From Muribaculaceae bacterium (GTDB lineage: Bacteria > Bacteroidota > Bacteroidia > Bacteroidales > Muribaculaceae), in the NCBI GenBank assembly GCA_016287065.1, contig JAEEVB010000146.1:1-6091 (forward strand): a DNA stretch of 6,091 nt, in the 5' to 3' direction. The notes below the pieces were generated by a model. The model saw only the letters and a program-made list of their open reading frames with translations. It did not search any database and had not been told where the DNA came from. A program made the translations under genes and the position numbers. This document shows positions 1 to 6,091 of the stretch, piece by piece. Every line of letters starts with the position of its first letter. The first letter of the stretch is position 1.

Positions 1-1930
1 CGGTCACACCCGAGATGCGGCCATCATACACACCGCCCAGGCGCTCGCCCATGAATTCCACCTCCTTATACTTGATTGAGGCACGCTCGGCAGCGGATGC
101 CAGTTGTTCCTGCGAACTCGTGTGCTTGCAGTCCTCTTCGAGCGAATCCTGGTTCACGCTGCGTCCACCCTCGGCATAGCGGTCGAGCAGGCGGTGCACC
201 ATCATGTCGGGGTAACGGCGAATGGGCGAAGTGAAGTGGGTGTAGTAGTCAAATGCCAATCCGTAGTGTCCCACATTAATCGACGAGTACATGGCCTTGG
301 CCATGGAGCGAATGGCAAGAATCGAGAGCAAGTCTTCCTCAGGTTTGCCCTTGATTTCCTCGAGCATCTTGTTGATCGACTTGTTCACCTCCTTGGGTTT
401 ACCGCTGGTCTTGAACTTGTGACCGAAGCGGGCGGCAATGTCGGCCATGTTGGCGAGTTTCTCCTCGTTGGGTTCCTCGTGTATGCGGTAGACAAATGCC
501 TTTGCCTTCTTGCTTGCCGGCACCTTGCCAATGTGCTCGGCCACCTTCTGGTTAGCCAGCAACATGAATTCCTCGATGAGTTTGTTGGCTTCCTTCGACA
601 CGTGTTTCATCACCTCGATGGGCTTGCCGTTCTCGTCGATCTTGAAATCAATCTCTTCGCGGTTGAACTCCACCGAACCATTCTTGAAGCGATTGGCGCG
701 CAGTTGCTGTGCCAATCCGTTGAGCAGCAGTATCTCCTCGGCCAGATCACCCTTGCCGGTTTCGATAATTTCCTGTGCCTCCTCGTAGCTGAAGCGGCGG
801 TCGCTGCAAGTCACCGTGTGGCAAATCTCATATTTGTGCACCTTGGCCTTGTCGTCCATTTCCACAATCACCGAGTGAGTAAGCTTGTCTTCGTGCGGAC
901 GCAGCGAACAGATGTAGTTGCACAAGCGCTCGGGCAGCATGGGTATGGTACGGTCCACCAGATACACCGAGGTGGCGCGGTTATAGGCCTCCTTGTCGAT
1001 GACCGAACCTGGTTTCACATAGTGCGTGACATCGGCAATGTGGATGCCTATCTCGTAACGGCCGTTGTCGAGTTTGCGCACCGACAGGGCGTCGTCATAG
1101 TCTTTGGCGTCCCAGGGGTCGATGGTGAAAGTGGTCACATCGCGCATGTCGCGACGGCGGGCCACCTCTTCGGGGGTGATACCGGGATCTATCTTGTTGG
1201 CAACGCGTTCCACATTTTCGGGATACTTGTAGGGCAGGCCGAACTCGGCCAGAATGGCGTGGATTTCGGCATTATTCTCGCCTGCCTTGCCCAGCACGTC
1301 TTCCACCTCGCCAATGGGGCTGTTTGAGTCCTCGGGCCATTCCACGATGCGCACCACCGCCTTGTCGCCCGTCTTGCCGCCTTTCAGCTTGTCGAGCGGA
1401 ATGAAGATGTCGGTAGCCAGGAATTTGCTGTCGCAAGCCAGATGCGCAAAGTACTTCTTCACATTAAGCGTGCCCACAAACACCTGATCCTTGCGTTCCA
1501 GAATTTTGATGACCTCGGCTTCGGGCTCCATGCCTTCGCGCGCTGCACTGATGTGCACCAGCACCTTGTCGCCGTTCAGGGCGTGCATCGAGTTGCGTTC
1601 GGCCACCATAATGGGTTTGCCGTCGTCGTTGGCGGTATCTACGCTATTTTTGCCATTACTGCGACGAATGAAGATGCCCTCGGCCACCGACGAGCGCATG
1701 AGTGCCTTGAAGCGGCCGGGACTCACTTCGGTCAGGAATCCGTCGACCGACAGTTGCTCCATGATTTCCACTACAAGCGTTTTAAGCTTGGGCGAAGTGG
1801 CGCCCACTTTGGCTGCCACCTGCTTGTAGTTAAAGGGTACAGTCTCTTCGGTATTGAAGAAGTTGATGACCCTGTCTCTGATTTCTCGGCGCTCCTGCTT
1901 GAGTGCTTTCAGTCTGTCGTGTCGTGCCAT
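1..1930 (-). CDS. rnr: Ribonuclease R (RNase II/RNB family 3'-5' exoribonuclease), C-terminus cut by window edge
   Basis: Processive 3'-to-5' hydrolytic exoribonuclease that degrades structured RNA in the cytoplasm. The minus-strand frame is open from an ATG at 1930-1928 to the left edge, giving 643 residues without a stop. The N-terminus (about 15-75) resembles the winged-helix domain of RNase R. Two cold-shock-like OB regions follow (about 82-145 and 150-215), then the RNB catalytic domain (about 255-595). The four metal-binding acidic residues of the RNB signature IDPWDAKDYDDA are present: Asp271, Asp277, Asp279 and Asp280. The family segment HIADVTHYV is at 297-305. The arginine-rich catalytic motif TSPIRRYPD begins at 567, with Arg571 and Arg572. 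The last visible residues (about 633-643, GVYDGRISGVT) look like the first strands of the S1 RNA-binding domain, so only the S1 domain and tail are missing; family members are usually 700-800 residues. The ATG is followed directly by a basic N-terminus, and no clear Shine-Dalgarno precedes it. It lies 150 bp downstream of the NagB-LmbE gene. The call is firm. Confidence 0.95.
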   Translation of the reverse strand, partial: MARHDRLKALKQERREIRDRVINFFNTEETVPFNYKQVAAKVGATSPKLKTLVVEIMEQLSVDGFLTEVSPGRFKALMRSSVAEGIFIRRSNGKNSVDTANDDGKPIMVAERNSMHALNGDKVLVHISAAREGMEPEAEVIKILERKDQVFVGTLNVKKYFAHLACDSKFLATDIFIPLDKLKGGKTGDKAVVRIVEWPEDSNSPIGEVEDVLGKAGENNAEIHAILAEFGLPYKYPENVERVANKIDPGITPEEVARRRDMRDVTTFTIDPWDAKDYDDALSVRKLDNGRYEIGIHIADVTHYVKPGSVIDKEAYNRATSVYLVDRTIPMLPERLCNYICSLRPHEDKLTHSVIVEMDDKAKVHKYEICHTVTCSDRRFSYEEAQEIIETGKGDLAEEILLLNGLAQQLRANRFKNGSVEFNREEIDFKIDENGKPIEVMKHVSKEANKLIEEFMLLANQKVAEHIGKVPASKKAKAFVYRIHEEPNEEKLANMADIAARFGHKFKTSGKPKEVNKSINKMLEEIKGKPEEDLLSILAIRSMAKAMYSSINVGHYGLAFDYYTHFTSPIRRYPDMMVHRLLDRYAEGGRSVNQDSLEEDCKHTSSQEQLASAAERASIKYKEVEFMGERLGGVYDGRISGVT

Positions 1931-1948
1931 AATGCGCTTGTTGTTATA

Positions 1949-1986
1949 TAGTTAAATAGTGAATAGTAAAATAGTGAATAGTGATA
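1949..1986. repeat. Short AT-rich tandem array, five 7-8 bp units of TAGT(G/A)AA type
   Basis: Read on the plus strand, five consecutive units begin with TAGT: tagttaaa, tagtgaa, tagtaaaa, tagtgaa and tagtgata. The array lies 18 bp from the rnr start codon, in the leader between the NagB-LmbE gene and rnr. Part of it (gaatagtaaaa, 1961-1971) is the exact reverse complement of 2040-2050 in the neighbouring array, so the two arrays are related in inverted orientation. The function is unknown. Confidence 0.7.
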
Positions 1987-2050
1987 TGCCGCTCTACTGC
2001 TCTACCGCTTTATCGCTCTGCTGCTCTACTGCTCTACTGTTTTACTATTC
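1961..2050. repeat. Perfect 11-bp inverted repeat enclosing most of the tandem arrays
   Basis: The arms are gaatagtaaaa (1961-1971) and ttttactattc (2040-2050), separated by 68 bp made up mostly of the two short-unit arrays. In an RNA copied from the minus strand the arms could pair into an AU-rich 11-bp stem ending 30 nt before the rnr start codon. The stem is weak and the loop long, and no U-run follows that would suggest an intrinsic terminator. The pairing is visible in the sequence; any regulatory role is only inferred. Confidence 0.6.
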
Positions 2051-2054
2051 TACT
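1991..2054. repeat. Tandem repeat, eight copies of an 8-bp unit (consensus GCTCTACT)
   Basis: The 64 bp divide exactly into eight 8-mers: gctctact, gctctacc, gctttatc, gctctgct, gctctact, gctctact, gttttact and attctact. Three are identical to the consensus and the others differ at one to three positions. The two variant units at the high-coordinate end carry the 11-bp ttttactattc arm (2040-2050), which matches 1961-1971 as a perfect inverted repeat. The array sits between the stop codon of the NagB-LmbE gene (2081-2083) and the rnr start, so it would be in the rnr leader if the genes are co-transcribed. The period of 8 is not a multiple of 3, and no coding role is apparent. Confidence 0.88.
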
Positions 2055-2080
2055 TGAAATTTATGGTTTAAATATCGTTT

Positions 2081-4078
2081 TTATTGTTCGTCCTGGGGCA
2101 GTTTGTACTGTACAAAGGCCTCCATGGCTTCATACGAGGCCAGACCCAGGTCGCTGTAGAGGTCGGCTGTAGCCTTATTGCGGTCGATAGAGCGTTGCCA
2201 GCTCAGCTTGCCGTTCTCGGGGTCGCGGAAGGGGGCGTCGTGAATCTGCGACTGGTGCTTGAGTATGGCGTCGCGCTTGAAACTGAATTCCTCGGGACTC
2301 ATGGGCACCGTCATCTCGATGTCGTCGATGCTGAAGGCTCCCCACTGCCCACGGTACATCCACACGCGGCAGTCGCGCATGAAGGGTTCATGCTTCAGTT
2401 CAGTCAGTGCCATAACGATTGCTTCAGCCACCTTGGCATGCGTGTCGAACGGGTCATTCAGGTCGTCGGCAAAGAATATCTGGTGTGGCTGTATCTTGAG
2501 TATCAGGTTCTTCACCTGTTCAATGTCGGCTTGCGTCACCTTGCCGTTGCCATAGGCATCATTCTCATAGAAGGGCATGTTCATTTCATAGATCTGCTCT
2601 TGTTTCACGCCCATGTGCATGCAGCTCGTGATACCTTCGCACACAAATATCATACCTTTCAGGTAGCGCATGTTGGGTGTATCGGGGTCGCCAGACTTCT
2701 TGTTCTTCAATTCCTGCGATAGTGCATCAAAGTGTTTACTGAAACTATTGTTATTGGTGCTAAACCGGTGGGTCACTTTCTCGTGGAGCATGAGCATGCG
2801 TGCCAGATTCTCGTCGGCAACAGCCACATCGCCCGAAGTCTGGAATGCCACATGCACGTCGTGCCCTTGCTGCACCAGTCGGCGCAGGGTGCCGCCCATC
2901 GACACCACCACATCGTCGGGGTGAGGGCTGAAGGCAAGCACACGCTTCGGGAATGGGGTGGCACGTTCGGGGCGAGAGGCGTCGTCGGCATTGGGTTTGC
3001 CGCCGGGCCAGCCCGTGATGGTGTGCTGCAGGTCGTTGAATATCCTGATGTTCACATCATAGCCCGAACCGAACACGGTTACCAGTTCGCTCAAGCCGTT
3101 GTCGTTATAGTCTTTGTTAGTGAGTTTCAAGATGGGTTTGCCCGTGTGGCGGCTCAGCCACACGATGGCACGGCGCACCAGCTGACTGGTCCACTCGCAC
3201 GAAGCTACCTTCCACGGGAAGTTGATGCGGGTGAGTTTGTGTGCCGCTTCCAGGTCCACAATCATTTTCACGTTGTGGTGCAGTTGCAGGAACGAGGCGG
3301 GCGACTGGTCAGAGATGGTGCCCTCGATGGTGTTATACAGGGCATCGGCGCTGTTTTCGCCCCATGCCACGCATATCACCTTGTGTGCCGAGAGAATGTC
3401 GGAGATACCCAACGTCACAGCAGTGGCAGGAGCGTCGTCGCACGAGTAAGACTCGGCCACGCGGGTGCGGGTCTCGTTGCTCAACAGCACCAGGCGGCAT
3501 GCCGATGACGAGGCCGACCCTGGCTCGTTGAACACCAGACCACCGTTCTTGGTCAGCTGGCATATCACCAGGTCCAGACCGCCATACTCGTCGATTTCGG
3601 TCTCATAGAGTTTGCACAAGCGGTGCACGTTCTCTTTGTTGGCCTGCATGTCGAAGGTATGTATGTTCTCGGGGTCGATATCTACCTTATTGAACAGGTG
3701 CTCGTTGATGCGGCGCAGGGTGCTCTGCTCGGTGCTGCCGATTGCTCCAAGCCCGAACTCGCCCAGGTTGAATGCCACCACGTTAGCAAAGCTCACCTTG
3801 TCGGCAAAGTAGAGTTTAACCAGTTCGTCATACACCAGCAAGGCCCCGCGGCCAGAACCGAAACCTATCACGCAACGGCCTTTCTCGGCCACGTTGCGGT
3901 TGATTTGTTCGGCCACGTCAAGAGCTGCCTCAGCGATGCCCTCGTCGATGGTTTCCACTATCTTGGTATACACCTTTTCATAGCGTGTGAGCGAAGCCAG
4001 TTCTATCTCGCTTTCGGGCTTATAATAGTGCTTCGACACTTGATCGAGCTTGATGAGTGAACTTAATTCTGGTCTCAT
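2081..4078 (-). CDS. nagB: Fusion protein: glucosamine-6-phosphate deaminase-like (NagB/sugar isomerase) domain plus LmbE/PIG-L deacetylase domain
   Basis: A cytoplasmic protein of 665 residues, about 2.5 times the length of plain NagB (about 266). Residues 1 to about 320 follow the NagB fold, with recognisable landmarks: FNLGEFG (103-109), FNEPGS (183-188), and a TLGISDILSAHKVICVAWGE segment (222-241). Residues about 378-560 are an LmbE/PIG-L zinc-dependent N-deacetylase domain with the metal motif HPDD (His386, Asp388, Asp389) and a distal DPFDTH carrying His547. A C-terminal extension of about 100 residues follows. I recall similar NagB-LmbE fusions of about 663 residues annotated as glucosamine-6-phosphate deaminase in Bacteroides, hence the symbol, which marks the family only. 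Canonical NagB catalytic positions are substituted here: Gly106 for the FNxDE aspartate, Asn178 and Gly180 in the GxGxDGH loop, and Ser243 for the phosphate-binding lysine. Deaminase activity is therefore doubtful, while the LmbE ligands are intact. A role in amino-sugar metabolism is plausible; the true substrate is not visible. The ATG has AGGA five bases upstream. Confidence 0.88.
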   Translation of the reverse strand: MRPELSSLIKLDQVSKHYYKPESEIELASLTRYEKVYTKIVETIDEGIAEAALDVAEQINRNVAEKGRCVIGFGSGRGALLVYDELVKLYFADKVSFANVVAFNLGEFGLGAIGSTEQSTLRRINEHLFNKVDIDPENIHTFDMQANKENVHRLCKLYETEIDEYGGLDLVICQLTKNGGLVFNEPGSASSSACRLVLLSNETRTRVAESYSCDDAPATAVTLGISDILSAHKVICVAWGENSADALYNTIEGTISDQSPASFLQLHHNVKMIVDLEAAHKLTRINFPWKVASCEWTSQLVRRAIVWLSRHTGKPILKLTNKDYNDNGLSELVTVFGSGYDVNIRIFNDLQHTITGWPGGKPNADDASRPERATPFPKRVLAFSPHPDDVVVSMGGTLRRLVQQGHDVHVAFQTSGDVAVADENLARMLMLHEKVTHRFSTNNNSFSKHFDALSQELKNKKSGDPDTPNMRYLKGMIFVCEGITSCMHMGVKQEQIYEMNMPFYENDAYGNGKVTQADIEQVKNLILKIQPHQIFFADDLNDPFDTHAKVAEAIVMALTELKHEPFMRDCRVWMYRGQWGAFSIDDIEMTVPMSPEEFSFKRDAILKHQSQIHDAPFRDPENGKLSWQRSIDRNKATADLYSDLGLASYEAMEAFVQYKLPQDEQ

Positions 4079-4083
4079 ATGTG

Positions 4084-4087
4084 TCCT
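4084..4087 (-). promoter_or_regulatory. Probable ribosome-binding site of the NagB-LmbE gene
   Basis: On the minus strand AGGA lies five bases before the ATG at 4078. It is the only recognisable Shine-Dalgarno in the window; the other two visible starts (rnr and waaA) have A-rich leaders without one, as is common in Bacteroidetes. It supports the choice of the ATG at 4078. Confidence 0.45.
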
Positions 4088-4129
4088 GTTTCTAAGTTGT
4101 AGCCTAATATATTTTTATCCCAGTTTTAG

Positions 4130-4137
4130 CAAAGATA
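4130..4137 (-). promoter_or_regulatory. Candidate Bacteroidetes -7 promoter element for the NagB-LmbE gene
   Basis: The minus strand reads TATCTTTG, an exact match to the Bacteroidetes primary-sigma -7 consensus TAnnTTTG. It sits 51 bp upstream of the start codon, which would give a leader of about 40-45 nt. I find no good TTTG -33 element 19-21 bp further upstream, so the promoter is only half supported. Its position in the 125-bp gap after waaA suggests the fusion gene can be transcribed separately. Confidence 0.45.
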
Positions 4138-4168
4138 CTGCTTATTTTGCAATTATCGCCTTTTTTGG

Positions 4169-4192
4169 GGCACATTTTTCGTCTGGTGTGCC
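4169..4192 (-). other. Small hairpin after waaA (6-bp stem, 12-nt loop)
   Basis: GGCACA and TGTGCC form a perfect 6-bp inverted repeat (4169-4174 and 4187-4192), starting 11 bp past the waaA stop codon. In the minus-strand transcript it is followed by CC and a run of A rather than U, so it does not fit a standard intrinsic terminator. It could be an mRNA 3'-end structure or an operator upstream of the candidate promoter at 4130-4137, or it could be chance. Confidence 0.3.
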
Positions 4193-4203
4193 TAAAATAT
4201 GTC

Positions 4204-5457
4204 TCAAGCGTTCCCGCTATCCTGCTTTTGACCGAAGAGGTCGTCGTAAATCACGTTGGTGGCACCCAGGTGCGACTGGATGTAATCGTGGGCGATACGG
4301 CTGCTGCGTTTCAGCTCTCCCTCGTCGGTGAGCATGGTGTCCATCACCCGCGCAAAGCTGGCTGCATCGTTCACGCTGAAACCACCACCGGCGGCAATGA
4401 GTTCAATGGCTTCGAGAAACTTGTCATACTTGGGGCCGAAGGCCACGGGTATGCCATATACGGCGGCTTCGTTCACATTATGGATGCCCGACCCGAAGCC
4501 TCCGCCTATGTAGGCCATCTGCCCATAGCGATAGACCGACGACAGGATGCCAAAGCAGTCAATCACCAGGCAGTCGAGTTCTTCTGCCTGTTCAGGGGCG
4601 GTCTCGGAGTAGAGGGCCGCTTTGCGTTTCACCTTGCCTAGCAAAGTGTTGAGTCGCTCCTTGTCAAACTCATGGGGAGCTATAATGAGCTTCATGCCCG
4701 GGTGGGCATTGAAGTAGGGGATAACGATGTCTTCGTCGGGGGGCCACGAGCTGCCCATCACCAGCGTGAAGGGGCTCTCTTTCGTCATTTTCTCTATCAC
4801 GGGAAAATCCTTGGCTTGCTCGCACACGTGTGCCACGCGGTCGAATCGTGTGTCGCCCGCCACGGTCACGTTGTGCATGCCAATGCCCTCGAGCAATTGG
4901 CGCGACTCTTCGTTCTGCACATAAAAGTGCGTGAAGCAGCCCAGCATCTTGCGGAACATGCCGCCCCACGGCTTGAAGAACGACTGCCCAGGCCTGAATA
5001 TCGCCGAGATGATGTATGTGGGCACTTCGCGGTGCTTCAGTTCGCTCAGAAAATTGCCCCAGAACTCATATTTCACGAAGATGGCCATCGACGGCTTCAC
5101 CAGGTCGAGAAAACGGCGTGCGTTGCCTGGCGTGTCGAAGGGCAGGTAGCACACGGCATCCACCTTGTCGTAGTTTTTGCGCACCTCATAGCCCGAGGGT
5201 GAGAAGAAGGTGAGCACAATGCGCTGTTCGGGATGTTCGGCCTTGATGCGCTCGATGAGTGGCCGGCCTTGCTCAAACTCACCCAGCGACGACACGTGCA
5301 TCCAGATGTACTGGCTCTTGCCGTCGAGGTGTTCTTGCAGGTATTGGAAGGTATTAGCTTGGCCTTGCACCAAGAGACGAGCCTTCTTGTGGCGTACCGA
5401 TGCTATTTTTATGCCCAGCCTCATAAAGGCTATACCTGTGTTATAGAATATATTCAT
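4204..5457 (-). CDS. waaA: 3-deoxy-D-manno-octulosonic acid (Kdo) transferase
   Basis: Transfers Kdo from CMP-Kdo to the lipid A precursor at the cytoplasmic face of the inner membrane, joining lipid A to the lipopolysaccharide core. The 417 residues fit the usual 400-430. The N-terminus (about 1-25) is a mildly hydrophobic, basic stretch consistent with the short membrane anchor of the family. The N-terminal Rossmann half carries WMHVSSLGE (52-60), whose Glu60 matches the conserved catalytic glutamate, and KYEFWGNFL (129-137). The C-terminal CMP-Kdo-binding half has the GSSWPPDED segment (235-243), IIAPHEFD (258-265), and the glycine-rich GGGFGSGIHNVNEAAVYGIP (318-337), the local form of the GGHNxxEP motif of GT-B enzymes of family GT30. 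FGPKYDKFLEA (340-350) follows, as is typical. The TGA stop is at 4204-4206. The ATG lies 17 bp after the stop of the upstream barrel gene, so the two are probably one operon. Whether it adds one or two Kdo residues cannot be read from the sequence. Confidence 0.95.
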   Translation of the reverse strand: MNIFYNTGIAFMRLGIKIASVRHKKARLLVQGQANTFQYLQEHLDGKSQYIWMHVSSLGEFEQGRPLIERIKAEHPEQRIVLTFFSPSGYEVRKNYDKVDAVCYLPFDTPGNARRFLDLVKPSMAIFVKYEFWGNFLSELKHREVPTYIISAIFRPGQSFFKPWGGMFRKMLGCFTHFYVQNEESRQLLEGIGMHNVTVAGDTRFDRVAHVCEQAKDFPVIEKMTKESPFTLVMGSSWPPDEDIVIPYFNAHPGMKLIIAPHEFDKERLNTLLGKVKRKAALYSETAPEQAEELDCLVIDCFGILSSVYRYGQMAYIGGGFGSGIHNVNEAAVYGIPVAFGPKYDKFLEAIELIAAGGGFSVNDAASFARVMDTMLTDEGELKRSSRIAHDYIQSHLGATNVIYDDLFGQKQDSGNA

Positions 5458-5474
5458 CTTTGCTTTGTTACTGT

Positions 5475-6091
5475 TTAGAATTGTGATTGCAGCAGGCCTG
5501 TTGTCACGCTGCTATCCTTGTGCCGGTGGCGTTTCCACACCAGGCGGTCGAGGTAGAAGCGCACCGCCACCTGTTGCCAGAAGGCTGTCCCCTCGCTGGT
5601 GGCATGGAGGGTGAGGCGCGCCTCGAGATTCACGAAGTCGCGTTTGAACACGGTTGCCACCAGGTCGGTGCGGCTGTAGAACTTGTTGTGATAAAACGCA
5701 TCGCCACGATACACCAGGCTGCCATATTTTTCATAGAAAGGCATCTGTCGCTTGCCGGCATAAATGTTCTCAATCAACGACAGCCATTTCCAGTTGCCCG
5801 ACACCTTCCCGATGAAACCGGCTTGGGCATGCCACTTGTTGTTGGCCACTCGGTCGCGGTCGGCAGTCAGGAGCATGCCGGCGCCCAAGCCGAAGCGGCC
5901 ATTTGTCCACAAGTGCTCATAGGCGAGTTGCGGGCTGAAGATGAAGTTGTCGACCACTCCCTCTTCAGGATCTTTGATTTTGCGGGTTGCCAGGTGGTTG
6001 TAGCTCACCACTCCTGATGCTTTGAACACGTTGCCGTTTTTCAGTGTGCGCCATCCTACGTCGCCAGTCACATCAAAGGCCTCGCGGCGGT
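5475..6091 (-). CDS. C-terminal part of an unrecognised outer-membrane beta-barrel-like protein (5' end outside window)
   Basis: The reading frame stays open to the right edge (205 codons plus two bases) and ends with TAA at 5475-5477. A GTG at 6071 could be taken as a start, but coding-like sequence continues upstream in frame (REAFDVTGDVGW), so the true start is very likely outside the window. The translation has repeated short amphipathic strands rich in aromatic and Gly residues, such as GRFGLGAGMLL, WHAQAGFIGKV, FVNLEARLTLHAT and WQQVAVRFYLDRL, separated by polar, charged turns. This is the pattern of an outer-membrane beta-barrel. After the last strand comes a basic tail of about 20 residues (KRHRHKDSS...) ending in Phe. 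I do not recognise the family. It is followed after 17 bp by waaA, which suggests an envelope-related transcription unit. The call as a real gene is firm; the barrel assignment is inference from composition and periodicity. Confidence 0.75.
   Translation of the reverse strand, partial: RREAFDVTGDVGWRTLKNGNVFKASGVVSYNHLATRKIKDPEEGVVDNFIFSPQLAYEHLWTNGRFGLGAGMLLTADRDRVANNKWHAQAGFIGKVSGNWKWLSLIENIYAGKRQMPFYEKYGSLVYRGDAFYHNKFYSRTDLVATVFKRDFVNLEARLTLHATSEGTAFWQQVAVRFYLDRLVWKRHRHKDSSVTTGLLQSQF

Noticed and set aside
104..1327. Long plus-strand open frame (407 codons) opposite rnr
   Set aside because: It lies wholly antisense to the RNase R gene, whose catalytic motifs are unmistakable. The translation is rich in His, Val and Leu without domains, as expected from the mirror of a biased codon set.
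1949..2054. CRISPR array
   Set aside because: The units are 7-8 bp and directly adjacent, without unique spacers or cas genes nearby.
2084..3508. Plus-strand open frames of 212 and 258 codons opposite the NagB-LmbE gene
   Set aside because: They are antisense to a well-supported gene, have no recognisable motifs and show the same His/Val-rich composition typical of shadow frames.
4161..4200. Intrinsic terminator after waaA
   Set aside because: The stem is only 6 bp with a 12-nt loop, and in the minus-strand RNA it is followed by A residues rather than a U-run.
4672..5202. Plus-strand open frame of 176 codons opposite waaA
   Set aside because: It is antisense to the Kdo transferase and has no family features or plausible start context.
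5487..6017. Plus-strand open frame of 176 codons opposite the barrel gene
   Set aside because: The minus-strand frame shows beta-strand periodicity and operon spacing to waaA, while this frame has the shadow composition.
6069..6071. GTG as the start of the barrel gene
   Set aside because: The frame remains open and coding-like to the window edge, and no signal peptide follows the GTG, so an outer-membrane protein starting there is unlikely.

Overview
The window looks like a chromosomal segment from a Bacteroidales bacterium (Bacteroides/Prevotella/Muribaculaceae-like). The grounds are a NagB-LmbE fusion protein of about 665 residues of the type I associate with that order, a Kdo transferase of the Bacteroidetes type, a Bacteroidetes-style -7 promoter element (TAnnTTTG), and weak or absent Shine-Dalgarno sequences. 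I cannot name the genus. All four real genes lie on the minus strand and fill almost the whole window, so transcription runs from high to low coordinates.

In the order of transcription: (1) 6091-5475 is the C-terminal part of an unrecognised protein with the strand pattern of an outer-membrane beta-barrel. Its 5' end is outside the window. (2) 5457-4204 is waaA/kdtA, the Kdo transferase of lipid A-core assembly. It starts only 17 bp after gene 1, so the two are probably co-transcribed. (3) A 125-bp gap (4079-4203) holds a small hairpin, a probable -7 element and an AGGA ribosome-binding site. (4) 4078-2081 is a two-domain protein: an N-terminal glucosamine-6-phosphate deaminase-like (NagB) domain and a C-terminal LmbE/PIG-L deacetylase domain. 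(5) A 150-bp gap (1931-2080) is filled mostly by two short tandem-repeat arrays related to each other in inverted orientation. (6) 1930 to the left edge is rnr (RNase R), cut off at the start of its S1 domain.

Genes 1 and 2 make sense as a cell-envelope unit (outer-membrane protein plus lipopolysaccharide/lipid A assembly). The fusion protein points to amino-sugar handling and RNase R to RNA turnover; nothing in the sequence ties these two tightly to the envelope genes. The most interesting points are the erosion of the NagB-like catalytic site while the LmbE metal site stays intact, and the repeat-rich leader before rnr. I see no mobile element, CRISPR array, RNA gene or defence system, and no evidence of a wholly new system.
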